From: Phycisphaerales bacterium
Lineage (GTDB): Bacteria; Planctomycetota; Phycisphaerae; UBA1845; Fen-1342
Reading direction: 5' to 3'
NCBI GenBank assembly: GCA_016710275.1
Contig: JADJXS010000001.1
Location: 2,852,001-2,916,000, forward strand
DNA: 64,000 nucleotides
Shown here: positions 1 to 9,157 of the stretch, piece after piece
Layout of the letters: each line of letters begins with the position of its first letter
How positions within the stretch are numbered: the first letter of the stretch is position 1
Made by a program: the position numbers and the translations under genes
The notes under the pieces: generated by a model
Databases searched by the model: none
Seen by the model: the letters and a program-made list of their open reading frames with translations, nothing else
Told to the model about the DNA's origin: nothing

Positions 1-177
1 GCAGGCCGAATTGCGCAGGCATGGGTGGCATTCAACCGCAATCCGTCGCGCCGGGCAATCGCGCAGCGGTCGGCAGCCGCGGCACCACCCCACCGCGCAG
101 CACCGCGCGCCGCGCCCCGTCGCCCGGCCGGCCGCAGCGCCGGGTCCGCCCGCGGCGATTGACCGCGGGTCGGTGCG
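1..177. other. Left-edge sequence with no supportable gene
   Basis: GC-rich sequence ahead of the mutase gene. The short reading frames here are rich in Arg, Pro and Ala, as expected of chance frames in GC-rich DNA, and none has a ribosome binding site. I see no gene, RNA or clear promoter. Confidence 0.5.
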
Positions 178-1824
178 GTGGATAGCATCCCGCCCGTGAG
201 CAGCAAGCCCGCGAAGCCCGGTTACACCCGCTACTGCCCCGGCGAAGAGAACGTGAAGATCTCGGATGCCGTGTGCATGGGGCGGCGGCGCGCCAATTTT
301 CACAAGTGCCCCGGGTGCCGCTTCAATGACGACGAGCGCGGACTGGGCGAGCCGGTGCCGGGCGTCACCACGCAGCGCCCATTGGTGGTGCACGTGCAGG
401 GACAGCGCACGCCGCCAACCCTCCGCAAGGAACGAGACGACATGGATCCGATTCATCGCGTGTTCAAGGCCTATGACGTGCGCGCCATCGTGCCGGACCC
501 GCTGAGCGAGGACGTGGCCTGGCGCATCGGCAACGCCACCGCCCAGTTTCTGCGCACGGCGCTATCCGGCTATGACCGCAGCGACGACGCGATGAACACG
601 CTGGTCGTCGGCCGCGACATGCGCACGCACAGCCCCGCGCTGGCCCGCGCGTTCATCGAGGGAGCGCGGGCCACCGGCGGCCGCGTGGTGGACATCGGCA
701 TGATCGACACGTCGCAGATTTACTTTGCGACCAACCACATGCCCTGTTGCGGCGGCGTGCAGACCACCGCCAGCCACAATCCGAGCAACTACAACGGCTT
801 CAAGATCTGCGGCCCGAAGGGCAAGCCGATCGGCCAGGACACCGGGCTGCGCGAGATCGAGCGAATCGCCGCCGCCATCAGCCGGCATCGCGTGACCGAG
901 GGCGAGCCGGTGCGGGTGGTGGACCTCTCCGAGCCGTACCGCGCACAACTGCAGCGCTTCCTGCAGCCGATCCGCCCGCTGAAGGTGGTGGTGGATGCCT
1001 CCAACGGCATGGCGGGGCGCTGGTTCCCGATCCTGTTCTCGGGCACTCCGAATCTCACCGTGATCCCGCTGAACTTCGAGCACGACGGCGAGTTCGTTCA
1101 CCCGCCCAACCCGCTCGTGGAGGCCAACCTGGCCCAGCTTCAGGCCGCTGTTCGCGAACACGGCGCGGATATCGGCGCGTGCTTCGACGGCGACGCCGAT
1201 CGTTGTGTCTTCGTGGACGAGACCGGGCGCACCGTGCCGAGCGATCTGCTGACGGCGCTGCTGGCGGAGGAGTACCTGCGGCAGCGGCCGGGTGCGACGA
1301 TCGTCTACGACCTGCGCTCCAGCCGGGTGGTGGCCGACGTGGTGCGTCGCGCCGGCGGAATTCCGCGGCGCGAACGGGTCGGGCACGTCTTCATGAAGCG
1401 CACGATGGCCGAATGCGACGCCGTATTCGGCGGCGAGCTGTCCGGGCACTTCTATTTCCGCGATTTCTACTACTGCGACAGCGGGATGCTGGCGTTTGTC
1501 GCCGTGCTCAACGCGCTGACGCGCAGAGGCCGTTCGCTCAGCGAGCTGATGTCCTCGCTGTGCGTGTATGCCGCCAGCGGCGAGCGGAATTTCGAGAATG
1601 AGGACAAGCAGGGCACCTTCGAGAAGATCACCCGCCGATACGCCGACGCCGAGATCGACCAGCTCGACGGCGTGACCGTTCAATATCCCGACTGGTGGTT
1701 CAACGTCCGCGCATCAAACACCGAGCCGCTGCTGCGGCTGAACATGGAAGCCGCCAACCGGGAATTGCTCGATACGCGCCTGGCGGAGCTGACCCCCCTG
1801 CTGGGACAGCCGGTCGATCATTGA
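178..1824 (+). CDS. Phosphomannomutase/phosphoglucomutase with N-terminal Cys4 extension
   Basis: Alpha-D-phosphohexomutase that interconverts hexose-1- and hexose-6-phosphates, feeding sugar nucleotides for envelope glycans (family knowledge). All four family signatures are visible: phosphoserine loop TASHNP with Ser199, Mg loop DGDADR (Asp337, 339, 341), sugar loop GELSGH (419-424) and phosphate loop RASNTEP (511-517). The catalytic body starts at Met89 (ATG 442, preceded by AAGGA), which is where an ordinary family member begins. The frame stays open upstream to GTG 178 and encodes four spaced cysteines (Cys20, 33, 44, 47, the last two as CPGC) that look like a small zinc-ribbon. Either the protein is a fusion with a Cys4 domain starting at GTG 178, or the real start is ATG 442. 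The non-random cysteine pattern favours the longer form. The following sugar kinase is convergent. Confidence 0.9.
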   Translation: MDSIPPVSSKPAKPGYTRYCPGEENVKISDAVCMGRRRANFHKCPGCRFNDDERGLGEPVPGVTTQRPLVVHVQGQRTPPTLRKERDDMDPIHRVFKAYDVRAIVPDPLSEDVAWRIGNATAQFLRTALSGYDRSDDAMNTLVVGRDMRTHSPALARAFIEGARATGGRVVDIGMIDTSQIYFATNHMPCCGGVQTTASHNPSNYNGFKICGPKGKPIGQDTGLREIERIAAAISRHRVTEGEPVRVVDLSEPYRAQLQRFLQPIRPLKVVVDASNGMAGRWFPILFSGTPNLTVIPLNFEHDGEFVHPPNPLVEANLAQLQAAVREHGADIGACFDGDADRCVFVDETGRTVPSDLLTALLAEEYLRQRPGATIVYDLRSSRVVADVVRRAGGIPRRERVGHVFMKRTMAECDAVFGGELSGHFYFRDFYYCDSGMLAFVAVLNALTRRGRSLSELMSSLCVYAASGERNFENEDKQGTFEKITRRYADAEIDQLDGVTVQYPDWWFNVRASNTEPLLRLNMEAANRELLDTRLAELTPLLGQPVDH

Positions 1825-1854
1825 CCGCACAGCCGCTCGCTCCCCGTCCGCGAT

Positions 1855-2760
1855 TCACTCGTAGGCGGCCATCGCGCGCAACTCGCGCAGCCGCGATTCC
1901 ACGTCCGCTGCGGTGGCGCTGTGCAACGACGCGATGCTGAAGGATTCGATCACGAAGGACGCGACCACGCTGCCGCGGGCCATCGCGCTGCGGATTCCGG
2001 CGATGTCCGTCCGCCCGCTCGCGGCCAGGTGCCCCATCATCGCGCCGGCGAAGCAGTCGCCGCAGCCGGTCGGATCGACGACGCGGGTCGTCGGATAGGC
2101 CGGCATCACGAACACCCCCTCCTGCGACACCATCAGGCTGCCGTGCTCCCCCTTTTTGATGATGACGAAGCGCGGCCCCATCGCGAGAATGTCCTGCCCC
2201 GCGGCCACGAGGTTTGATTTGCCCGTGAGCAACCGCGCTTCGCCCTCGTTCAGGACAACGCCGTGCACCGCGGCCAGCGTGCGGCGCAGCGCATCGGGCT
2301 CATTCTGAATCCAGAGGTTCATCGTGTCGCAGACGATCAGCCGGCTGCCGGCCATCTGCCGCGCCATCTCCAACTGCGCCGCCGGATGCGTGTTGGCCAG
2401 GAAGACAAAGGGGCTGTCCGCGAATGACGGGGGAATCGTGGCGGCGCGCTCGGCCAGCACGTTCAGCTTCACGTCCACCGTCTCGGCCTCGTTCATCGCG
2501 CCGGCATAGCGGCCGTGCCAGCGGAACGTGCGGCTGCCCGGGCGGCGCTCCACCCCCGACGTGTCAATGCGGCGCTTGCCCAGCGGCTCGAAGAGCCGGG
2601 CGTCGAAATCCTCCCCCACGACCGCCACCATCCGCACTTCGTGAAACAGCGACGCCGCAACGGCGAAATAGACCGCCGACCCGCCGAGCGTGTCATTCGC
2701 CCGTCCGTGCGGCGTTTCAATCGTGTCAATCCCGATGGAGCCGGTCACCAGCAGCGACAT
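1855..2760 (-). CDS. PfkB-family carbohydrate kinase
   Basis: Ribokinase/PfkB-fold kinase that transfers a phosphate from ATP to a sugar or nucleoside. The N-terminal strand with the G-S-I-G-I-D motif, a central T-M-N-L-W region and the C-terminal anion-hole signature DPTGCGDCFAGA with the catalytic Asp near residue 235 are all present. At about 301 residues it has the normal family length. ATG 2760 is preferred over TTG 2766 because AAAGGA lies seven bases upstream. Substrate cannot be told from sequence; adenosine or fructose kinase-like activity are both possible. It converges on the hexomutase gene and is divergent from the pterin dehydratase gene. Confidence 0.88.
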   Translation of the reverse strand: MSLLVTGSIGIDTIETPHGRANDTLGGSAVYFAVAASLFHEVRMVAVVGEDFDARLFEPLGKRRIDTSGVERRPGSRTFRWHGRYAGAMNEAETVDVKLNVLAERAATIPPSFADSPFVFLANTHPAAQLEMARQMAGSRLIVCDTMNLWIQNEPDALRRTLAAVHGVVLNEGEARLLTGKSNLVAAGQDILAMGPRFVIIKKGEHGSLMVSQEGVFVMPAYPTTRVVDPTGCGDCFAGAMMGHLAASGRTDIAGIRSAMARGSVVASFVIESFSIASLHSATAADVESRLRELRAMAAYE

Positions 2761-2836
2761 CCGCAATTCCTTTCCGAAGGCGAACGGGGTAGCCTAACCG
2801 CGGAGCGCGTTTTCGCAACCGTTTGGAGCACCCCCG

Positions 2837-3166
2837 ATGACGCCCCTTTCGAAACGAACCTGCACGCCGCACCCCGCCGGCGCTCCGCCCCTGCGCGGCG
2901 CCGCGCTTCGCGAACTGGCCGCCCAGGCGCCGCAATGGACCGTCGTGGACGACGCCCGCCTGCAACGGGAATTCCGGTTCCCGGACTTTGCCGCCGCCCT
3001 GGCGTTCACGAACGCGGTCGGAGCGGTGGCCGAGGGGCAAGACCACCATCCGGACATTTATCTGGGCTGGGGAAAGGTGCGGGTTGAGCTTTGGACCCAC
3101 AGTGCCGGCGGCCTGACCGAAGCGGATTTCATCGTCGCGGCACGGATTGATGGACTGGTCGCATAG
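2837..3166 (+). CDS. phhB: Pterin-4a-carbinolamine dehydratase
   Basis: Dehydrates 4a-hydroxytetrahydrobiopterin, recycling the pterin cofactor of aromatic amino acid hydroxylases (family knowledge). The diagnostic pocket is present: Glu66 ... His70-His71-Pro72-Asp73, then W-x-T-His88 followed by G-G-L-T-E-A-D-F. Length of 109 residues fits the family. No pterin-dependent hydroxylase gene lies in the window, so its partner is elsewhere or it acts in general pterin handling. Confidence 0.93.
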   Translation: MTPLSKRTCTPHPAGAPPLRGAALRELAAQAPQWTVVDDARLQREFRFPDFAAALAFTNAVGAVAEGQDHHPDIYLGWGKVRVELWTHSAGGLTEADFIVAARIDGLVA

Positions 3167-3229
3167 TCCCCGATCGTCGCGGATTGCGCGATTTTGACGC
3201 GATTCGAGCGGAAGATTCGCGGGTTGACG

Positions 3230-3238
3230 TGTTAGAAT
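3230..3238 (+). promoter_or_regulatory. Extended -10 promoter element
   Basis: TGTTAGAAT fits the extended -10 pattern TG-N-TAnnnT and lies about 150 bases ahead of the TTG start of the secreted nuclease-fold protein. No good -35 is visible at 16-18 bases upstream. Confidence 0.35.
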
Positions 3239-3386
3239 CCATGGGAAAGCGGACCGTCCCGGACGCCGGCGCTGCTCGGATGGGTCACGGCCGCAATAAT
3301 TGAACAGCCACGTCGTCGTAGCGCGGCTTGCGCCCCCGCTGGTGCGTGCCGCTCGACGGGCGATTGTCCCCGGGAAGGAGCCGCCG

Positions 3387-4949
3387 TTGAACCGACCTGT
3401 CATCCGCCGCACCGTCGCATGGATCGCGGCCGTCGCCGGTCTCTGTCACATGGCGACGGCGCAACTGCGGATCTGCGAATACAACGTCACGAACTACAAC
3501 GGCGGGCGGGTCAGCGAATTCCAGACGATTTTCTACGGCAGCTATCTGGGCCGAACCATGCGCCCGGATGTCATCGTCGGTCAGGAGTTCATCAGCGCCG
3601 CGTCGGTGACGGAGTTTGTCAACCTGCTCAACGGGGCGCCGGGCAGCCCGGGCGACTGGGCCGCTGCGCCGTTCGTCAATGGCCCCGACACGGACAATGC
3701 GTTCTTCTATCGCACGTCCAAGGCCACGCTGCTGAACACGGTGCTCGTGTCCGCCGGCGGCGCCTCCCCGAATCAGCCGCGGCATGTCATGCGATACGAC
3801 GTCCGGCTGGTCGGGTATACCACCGATGGCGCGATTCTGTCGTGCTACAGCTCACACATGAAAGCGCAGGAGGCCGGCTCCGATGATGACCTGCGCCGCC
3901 TGACCGAGGCAACACGAATCCGCGATGACGCGGAGATGCTGCCGGTGGGCAGGCATTACCTGCTGGCCGGCGACCTGAACATCCAGAATTCCGCGTCCGC
4001 CGAGTATCAGCGCCTGGTCGCGGTGCTGGCGGGGCACTTGCGGCGCTTTGTCGATCCGATCAACACGCCCGGCTCCTGGAACAACACGTTCGCCTTCCGG
4101 TTCGTTCACACGCAGGACCCGGCCAGCACCGGCGAGATGGACGACCGCCATGACCAGATTCTGCTCTCAGAGAACCTGGTGGACGGCGGTGGGTTCGACT
4201 ACATCGGCAACCCCGCGCTGGCGTACAGCACGACCAGCTGGGACGACCCGAATCACTCGTACCGCTCGTGGGGCAACGACGGCTCCAGCTACAACAACCC
4301 CCTGAACACGACGACGAATGCGATGGTCGGGCCGACGATCGCCCTGGCGCTGCAGCAAGCCGCCGCTCCGAGCGGACACCTGCCGGTCTATCTCGATCTG
4401 CGCGTGCCGCCGAAGGTGGACTCCCCGCTGCTCCTCGACTTCGGCACGGTGAGCGTCGGCGCCGTCGCCCAGTTGCCGCTCGCCGTAACGAACAGCGGCG
4501 ACACGGCGCTGTGGACGAACAACGGCATCGCCGTGCTGAGTTACACGCTCTCGGCCGATGCGGGGTTCAGCGTGCCGGGCGGGCCGTTCAATGAATCCGC
4601 CGGCGGAGGGAGCAACACGCACACCGTCACGATGGACACCGCCGCACCGGGACCGCGGAACGCGACGCTGACCATCAGTTCGAACGCCCCGGATCAGCCG
4701 TCGCGGGTGGTGACGCTGGTCGGTAACGTCGCGGCGGCAGGATTCGCGCTGGGCGATCTGAACTGCGACGGCGCGGTGAACAATTTTGACATCGATGCAT
4801 TTGTTGCCGCGATTCTGAACCCAGACGGCTATGCGCAGGTATTCCCACACTGCGACCGGATGCTGGCTGACATCAACGACGACGGCCTTGCGAACAACTT
4901 CGACATCGACCCGTTCATCGACTGCGTGCTCAACAGCGGCTGTCAGTAG
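3387..4949 (+). CDS. Secreted endonuclease/exonuclease/phosphatase-fold protein with paired Ca-loop repeats
   Basis: Exported protein of 520 residues. TTG 3387 is chosen because AAGGAG sits six bases upstream and the frame then begins with a clean signal peptide (basic R-R, hydrophobic V-A-W-I-A-A-V-A-G-L, cut after A-T-A). The N-terminal half carries EEP-fold marks: N in the first strand, GQEF, an S-S-H-M strand, GDLNI with Asp196 and a late S-G-H-L-P-V, so it should cut phosphodiester bonds in nucleic acid or a phospho-compound outside the cytoplasm. A middle region (LLLDFGTVSVG onwards) looks like an abnormal-spindle/DUF1573-like beta sandwich. The C-terminus holds two EF-hand-like loops, GDLNCDG...NNFDIDAF and ADINDDG...NNFDIDPF, a doublet shared with other proteins in this window. 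Confidence 0.82.
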   Translation: MNRPVIRRTVAWIAAVAGLCHMATAQLRICEYNVTNYNGGRVSEFQTIFYGSYLGRTMRPDVIVGQEFISAASVTEFVNLLNGAPGSPGDWAAAPFVNGPDTDNAFFYRTSKATLLNTVLVSAGGASPNQPRHVMRYDVRLVGYTTDGAILSCYSSHMKAQEAGSDDDLRRLTEATRIRDDAEMLPVGRHYLLAGDLNIQNSASAEYQRLVAVLAGHLRRFVDPINTPGSWNNTFAFRFVHTQDPASTGEMDDRHDQILLSENLVDGGGFDYIGNPALAYSTTSWDDPNHSYRSWGNDGSSYNNPLNTTTNAMVGPTIALALQQAAAPSGHLPVYLDLRVPPKVDSPLLLDFGTVSVGAVAQLPLAVTNSGDTALWTNNGIAVLSYTLSADAGFSVPGGPFNESAGGGSNTHTVTMDTAAPGPRNATLTISSNAPDQPSRVVTLVGNVAAAGFALGDLNCDGAVNNFDIDAFVAAILNPDGYAQVFPHCDRMLADINDDGLANNFDIDPFIDCVLNSGCQ

Positions 4950-5045
4950 GCGGAGCGCTTCCCCGGCCGCTGCACTGTCCTGCTGTGTCGGAAGTTCGTG
5001 CCGGGTGATCGCACAAGGAATGCGACGCCGCGGGCGCAGTGCCCT

Positions 5046-7154
5046 CTATTCGCTGCGGCGACGCCATCGAAACGGGCCCCAGATTGCCAGTGCGGCGGCG
5101 GAGCAGACCACCGCGCCGGACATTGCCACGACGCGGTTGGGAACGGCGCTCCGGCCATGATTGAACGGGGGGTGCGACTCTTCCACGGCGACGTACGTCA
5201 CACCCGCGGCCATCAGCAGCACCATCATCATCCAACCGATTGGAATTCGCCGTGGTGCGGCATGGCCCCGAATCACATCCTGCATGGGCGCTTGACTCTG
5301 TCGCACTCCGCCCGTGACGACGCTGACGATCGCCTCCTGCGCACGCATGGACGGCTGCGGCGCCGGCTGACCCTCCCGTCCTTTCCCGATTCCAACGACC
5401 ACGTCGGCGAACACTCCCGACGGCGCAGCCGCCGCTGCAGCGCGGTCTCCCGATACAGTCTCCGGCCGGTTCGCCTGCCCCGCACCTGAACCGACGTCCT
5501 TGTCATCATCGTCGGACTCTTCTTCCGGATCGCGCTGAATCGCCGACTTCGGCAGCGGCCACATGCCCGCCGCCACCTGAAGGATCAGCGCGATGGCCGC
5601 ACCCAGCCCGGCGGCGGCGAACGACGTGCTCCCGCGGTGCTCCGTGAATATCGCCGAGATGAAGCAGATCAGGCCGGCCCAGAACACGGCTGCGCCGTCA
5701 AAATCCCCGGCGCGCGCATTGTCGATCAGCCGTCGCCAGTTGATGCACAGCAGCATTGCGACCGGACCGGCGATCAACTCGTGAAGCTCCGGCCGGCATT
5801 CCTCGGCCGTGGCCAGCCCGGGCGCCATGAACGCGCCTCCGACACAGCCGAACACCAGCCGGTCGAACAGCCAATGCGTCTCCCCCATTCGCGGCAGACA
5901 GACCAGCCGCGCCACCAGCCCGCCGATGACGCCGCCGACAAGGAACAGGCCGAACGTGACGGCCGCTTCCGGCGTGTCGCGATTCCGCGATAGCAGCCCG
6001 AGCACGAGGGCCACCGTCACAGAGATCACCAGGAGCACAGCCGTGCGGACGACCTTCGCGCCGAACCCGACCCGCGGCGTGTTGTTTCCCATGCGCGACG
6101 GCGGCGGCGTCGCCTTCAACCCCTGGCGCTCGATGCGGCGGTGCCAGTGCTCGGCGCGCTTCTCGAATTTCCGCTCCAGGCGCTGTAGCCGCTCATTGCC
6201 GGAGCTGTCGAACTGCTCAGGCCAGCGCGGGTCGCGTGCATCAAGCGCCGCAGGGACCCGCCGCGGCGGCGTGGTGCGCGTCGGCGAGACGTCCCCGCCC
6301 TCCCGCGCCGGCAGCGGCATGCGCGAAAGGCCCGAGTGGTCGAAGCGATCCGCGCTCTCGCGCAGCTCCGGTGAGGCATCCAGCGCCGCGGCCATCGACC
6401 CGGCGTCCGGATATCGGTCTTCCGGCTTCTTGGCCAGCGCTCGGGCGACGATGGGCCGAAAGCCCTCCGGCAGCGCCGAGAGGTCCGGCGTGTCGGAGAT
6501 GTGGCGCATCAGCACTTCGCCCATGCTGCTGCCGGCGAAGGGCAGACGCCCGGTGAGCATTTCGAACAGAATGACGCCCAGGGCGTAGACGTCGATCGCC
6601 TTGCTGTAATTGCCGCTGCCGATTTCGGGGGCCATGTAGTGCACGGTGCCGACGCTCATGGTCTGGCCGGAATGGCGGCTGACGGGGATATATTTGCTCA
6701 GCCCGTAATCGCCGATTTTCACGAAGCCGTCGTCATAGAAGATGTTGCCGGGCTTGAGGTCGCGATGCACGACCCCGCGCTCGTGCAGGTAGGACAGCCC
6801 CTGCGCGATGCCGCGCAGGAAGAACGCCGCCTTCTGCGGCCCGAGACCCTGCGGCTCGGCGATCAGCACGTCGCGCAGCGACGGCCCGCTGATGTACTCC
6901 ATCACCACCCACGAATCGCCGCCGCCGTCGCGGCGGACGTCGAACACCGAGACCAGGTAGGGGCTTTTGAGATTCAGCACGTTCTGAATCCCGCGCAGCT
7001 CCACGTCGGCGTTGTCCCGCAGGAACTTCAGGGCGACCTGTTTGCCGGAATCGGTCAGCGCGTAGTACACCTCGCCGAATCCGCCGCGCCCCACCGCGCG
7101 CTGAATCGTGATCCCGTCGAGCGGGCGATCCCCGTATTGGAAGGCATACGCCAC
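5046..7154 (-). CDS. Membrane Ser/Thr protein kinase with C-terminal multi-span region
   Basis: Hanks-type kinase of 702 residues. The catalytic domain fills roughly residues 15-275: Gly loop GRGGFGEV (22-29), ATP lysine Lys43 in VALKF, catalytic HRDLKPGN with Asp132, metal loop DYG (149-151, Tyr in place of Phe), and the APE motif. After a charged linker about seven hydrophobic segments follow, broken by an acidic stretch (EEESDDDDKD). It is thus an inner-membrane kinase with its catalytic head in the cytoplasm. It lies 71 bases downstream of the FHA-like gene on the same strand, which suggests a phospho-dependent binding partner. The sensed signal is unknown, and no PASTA or PQQ repeat is visible. 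Confidence 0.9.
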   Translation of the reverse strand: MAYAFQYGDRPLDGITIQRAVGRGGFGEVYYALTDSGKQVALKFLRDNADVELRGIQNVLNLKSPYLVSVFDVRRDGGGDSWVVMEYISGPSLRDVLIAEPQGLGPQKAAFFLRGIAQGLSYLHERGVVHRDLKPGNIFYDDGFVKIGDYGLSKYIPVSRHSGQTMSVGTVHYMAPEIGSGNYSKAIDVYALGVILFEMLTGRLPFAGSSMGEVLMRHISDTPDLSALPEGFRPIVARALAKKPEDRYPDAGSMAAALDASPELRESADRFDHSGLSRMPLPAREGGDVSPTRTTPPRRVPAALDARDPRWPEQFDSSGNERLQRLERKFEKRAEHWHRRIERQGLKATPPPSRMGNNTPRVGFGAKVVRTAVLLVISVTVALVLGLLSRNRDTPEAAVTFGLFLVGGVIGGLVARLVCLPRMGETHWLFDRLVFGCVGGAFMAPGLATAEECRPELHELIAGPVAMLLCINWRRLIDNARAGDFDGAAVFWAGLICFISAIFTEHRGSTSFAAAGLGAAIALILQVAAGMWPLPKSAIQRDPEEESDDDDKDVGSGAGQANRPETVSGDRAAAAAAPSGVFADVVVGIGKGREGQPAPQPSMRAQEAIVSVVTGGVRQSQAPMQDVIRGHAAPRRIPIGWMMMVLLMAAGVTYVAVEESHPPFNHGRSAVPNRVVAMSGAVVCSAAALAIWGPFRWRRRSE

Positions 7155-7225
7155 AACTGCTCCTTCGGGTCACCCGCGCTTGCGCGCGGGAAGACGTGCC
7201 GACTCCACCGCACCCGCTGCAATCC

Positions 7226-8779
7226 TCACACTGCGCCGCCGGAGACCAGCGTAAGCCGCTGATCCCCGACCTGCACAGGGCGCCCCTCCACCAGCGGCGC
7301 CGCCGCGTCGAGGTTGCGCCCGTCCGAGCTGATCTGTCGCGCCAGCAACTCACCTCCCCGTTCGAAGACGACCACCCGCGACTCCGAGTCCCGGGTCTGC
7401 ACATGCGCGCCGATGTGCGGCCCGATCATGAACGTCCCGGAAAACAGGATCACCTGCCCCACGTCATGCGACAGCCGGCAGCGATCCGCCAGGCGCAGCA
7501 CCGCCGACTCGCTTCGCGAGCTGGGCTTGTGAAACGTGAACCGACCCCGGCTCCCCATCGTCACGCGGTCGCCGTCGCGCAGCAGCACCCGCCCGGCCGG
7601 ACGCCGATTCACCATCGTCGGCGCGTGGGCCACGAGCAGGTAGTCCTCGCCGACGCGCACCACGTCCGCGTGGTGCGACGCCAAGTCGGCCGGAATCGCC
7701 ACCTCCAGCCCGGCGCTGCTGCCGGCGCGGCCGATTCGCACGGTCGGCTCCGCGCAAAGCAACGCACTGCCCGCAGTGTCCACCAGCAGCAACCGCGCCC
7801 GACCGGTGCTCGGCCCCGGCCGGAGCGCCGCCGCCTGAGTCTCGATCGCAGCCTCGCGCAGCCCCCCCGCATTCCGCGCGCCGGCCAGCATCATCGGCGA
7901 GGCCAGCAGACGGTCGCGCGCAGCTTCCAGTTGCGCGGTCGCTTCCAGCGCATCCGCAAGCCAGCGCCCGGCCGGGCGTCCGGCACTGATCCGAAGCAGC
8001 CCCGCCCGCAGCTCATCCACGCCGGAAGAAAGCAGCCCTGCACAAATCGCGCGCAGCCCCTCCATCACCCGCGCCCAACCCGCCAGGCCGGGGTCGGTGG
8101 AGTGCAGAGGACGCGCCGCTTCAACCAACGCGCTGAGCCGATCCAGCCGCCCCTCTTCCCACAACCGATCGGCCGCCGCCATGGCACTCAGGCAGAGCGA
8201 GCGCTCCACCTCGCGCGTCTCATCATCCCGCCCGTGGCGCGTCACCGACTCCGCCAGCAGGCGCAGGGCGCCCGCCACGTCGCCGGCCCGCTCTGCGGCG
8301 CGAGCACGCTCCAAAAGCTCACGGGCGCGATCCGCTCGCGCGTCGATCCTGGCCCGCATTTCGTCTCGAACACCGGCGTCCTCGATCCTCTCCACCAGGA
8401 TGCGCCCGGTCGCGAGCCGTCCGGCGTCGAGCTGATCCGTCGCCGCGCGCACCGCCTCCGCGTTGCGGCGCTGGTTGCGTTCCGCGTCTCGCAGTGCATC
8501 GAGCGCCCGGGCGCGCAGCGCCTCGGAGTCCGGGTCCAGCGGCGCCAATCCACGGGCGTGTTCCAGGTCGTCGAGCGCTTCGCGATAGCGCGCCTCCTGC
8601 GCCCGGACCCGCGCGCGGGCCGCCAACAGCCGATTGAGCCGCTCCCGCAGCACGACGGCGCGCTTCTCGGTCGTCCCCCCGCGTACCGCCGCGAGCAGGC
8701 GCAACGCATCGTCCAGGCGCCCCTGCTCCATCGCGGATTCCGCCGACCGCAGTTTTGAGAAGAACCACTCTCCGAGCAT
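7226..8779 (-). CDS. FHA-like protein with helical repeat N-terminus
   Basis: 517-residue protein. The N-terminal two thirds is Ala/Arg/Leu-rich and helical with TPR-like periodicity (for example A-M-E-Q-G-R-L-D-D-A-L-R-L). Near the C-terminus a forkhead-associated-like segment is seen: V-R-I-G-R, then A-S-H-H-A-D-V, then V-N-R-R and L-R-D-G-D-R-V. A second similar segment follows (I-G-P-H-I-G-A-H-V). FHA domains bind phosphothreonine, so a role as adaptor for the kinase encoded just downstream is reasonable inference. ATG 8779 is chosen because GTGAGG lies six bases upstream and the residues before it look random. No signal peptide or membrane segment. Confidence 0.72.
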   Translation of the reverse strand: MLGEWFFSKLRSAESAMEQGRLDDALRLLAAVRGGTTEKRAVVLRERLNRLLAARARVRAQEARYREALDDLEHARGLAPLDPDSEALRARALDALRDAERNQRRNAEAVRAATDQLDAGRLATGRILVERIEDAGVRDEMRARIDARADRARELLERARAAERAGDVAGALRLLAESVTRHGRDDETREVERSLCLSAMAAADRLWEEGRLDRLSALVEAARPLHSTDPGLAGWARVMEGLRAICAGLLSSGVDELRAGLLRISAGRPAGRWLADALEATAQLEAARDRLLASPMMLAGARNAGGLREAAIETQAAALRPGPSTGRARLLLVDTAGSALLCAEPTVRIGRAGSSAGLEVAIPADLASHHADVVRVGEDYLLVAHAPTMVNRRPAGRVLLRDGDRVTMGSRGRFTFHKPSSRSESAVLRLADRCRLSHDVGQVILFSGTFMIGPHIGAHVQTRDSESRVVVFERGGELLARQISSDGRNLDAAAPLVEGRPVQVGDQRLTLVSGGAV

Positions 8780-8959
8780 GACTGCCTCACCGGGTTGCCG
8801 GCCGGGGCGCTGCATCCCGCAGCGCCGGTCGCGTCCCGTGCGTATTCGCAACTCGAACGATCATATTTCGATCTGAGCCGGGCCACGATGCCGCCGTGGG
8901 CCGCGAATCGACCCCGGGGAGCCACCATTGAGACTACGCCCGCCCTCCGTGAGCGGTTT

Positions 8960-8989
8960 TTGGCAGGCTTGCGTACCCCAAATTACCAT
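8960..8989 (+). promoter_or_regulatory. Candidate sigma70-type promoter for two tiny ORFs
   Basis: TTGGCA at 8960-8965 and TACCAT at 8984-8989 are 18 bases apart, inside an AT-richer patch between two minus-strand kinase-locus genes. The orientation fits the two short plus-strand ORFs that follow. Seen by eye only. Confidence 0.3.
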
Positions 8990-9081
8990 ATTGAAGTTAA
9001 CCCGGTGGCAAAAATCGCCCGAAGCTCTATTTGCACGTCCGCATCGAAGCCGGAGGAGAAGCGAGGCGAAGGAGTGTTCCA

Positions 9082-9156
9082 ATGGTCAACTTGGTGTGGA
9101 TCGTCAAGTGGGTCATGGACATCTACGACTACGTGATCCTTGGCGTGGAGCGCTGA
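9082..9156 (+). CDS. Tiny hydrophobic ORF, first of a tandem pair
   Basis: A 24-residue frame (ATG GTC AAC TTG GTG TGG ...) with GAAGGAG placed about eight bases before the ATG. The product is a hydrophobic/aromatic helix (V-N-L-V-W-I-V-K-W-V-M) ending in a charged tail. Its stop is followed after one base by the ATG of the next tiny ORF, a spacing that fits translational coupling. No homology is known to me. It could be a real small membrane protein or chance; the ribosome site and pairing are the only support. Confidence 0.35.
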   Translation: MVNLVWIVKWVMDIYDYVILGVER

Positions 9157-9157
9157 C

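Noticed and set aside
562..1683. Long open frame antisense to the phosphohexomutase gene
   Set aside because: It lies wholly opposite a gene with complete catalytic motifs; its translation is rich in His, Arg, Val and Ala with no motif, as GC-rich shadow frames are.
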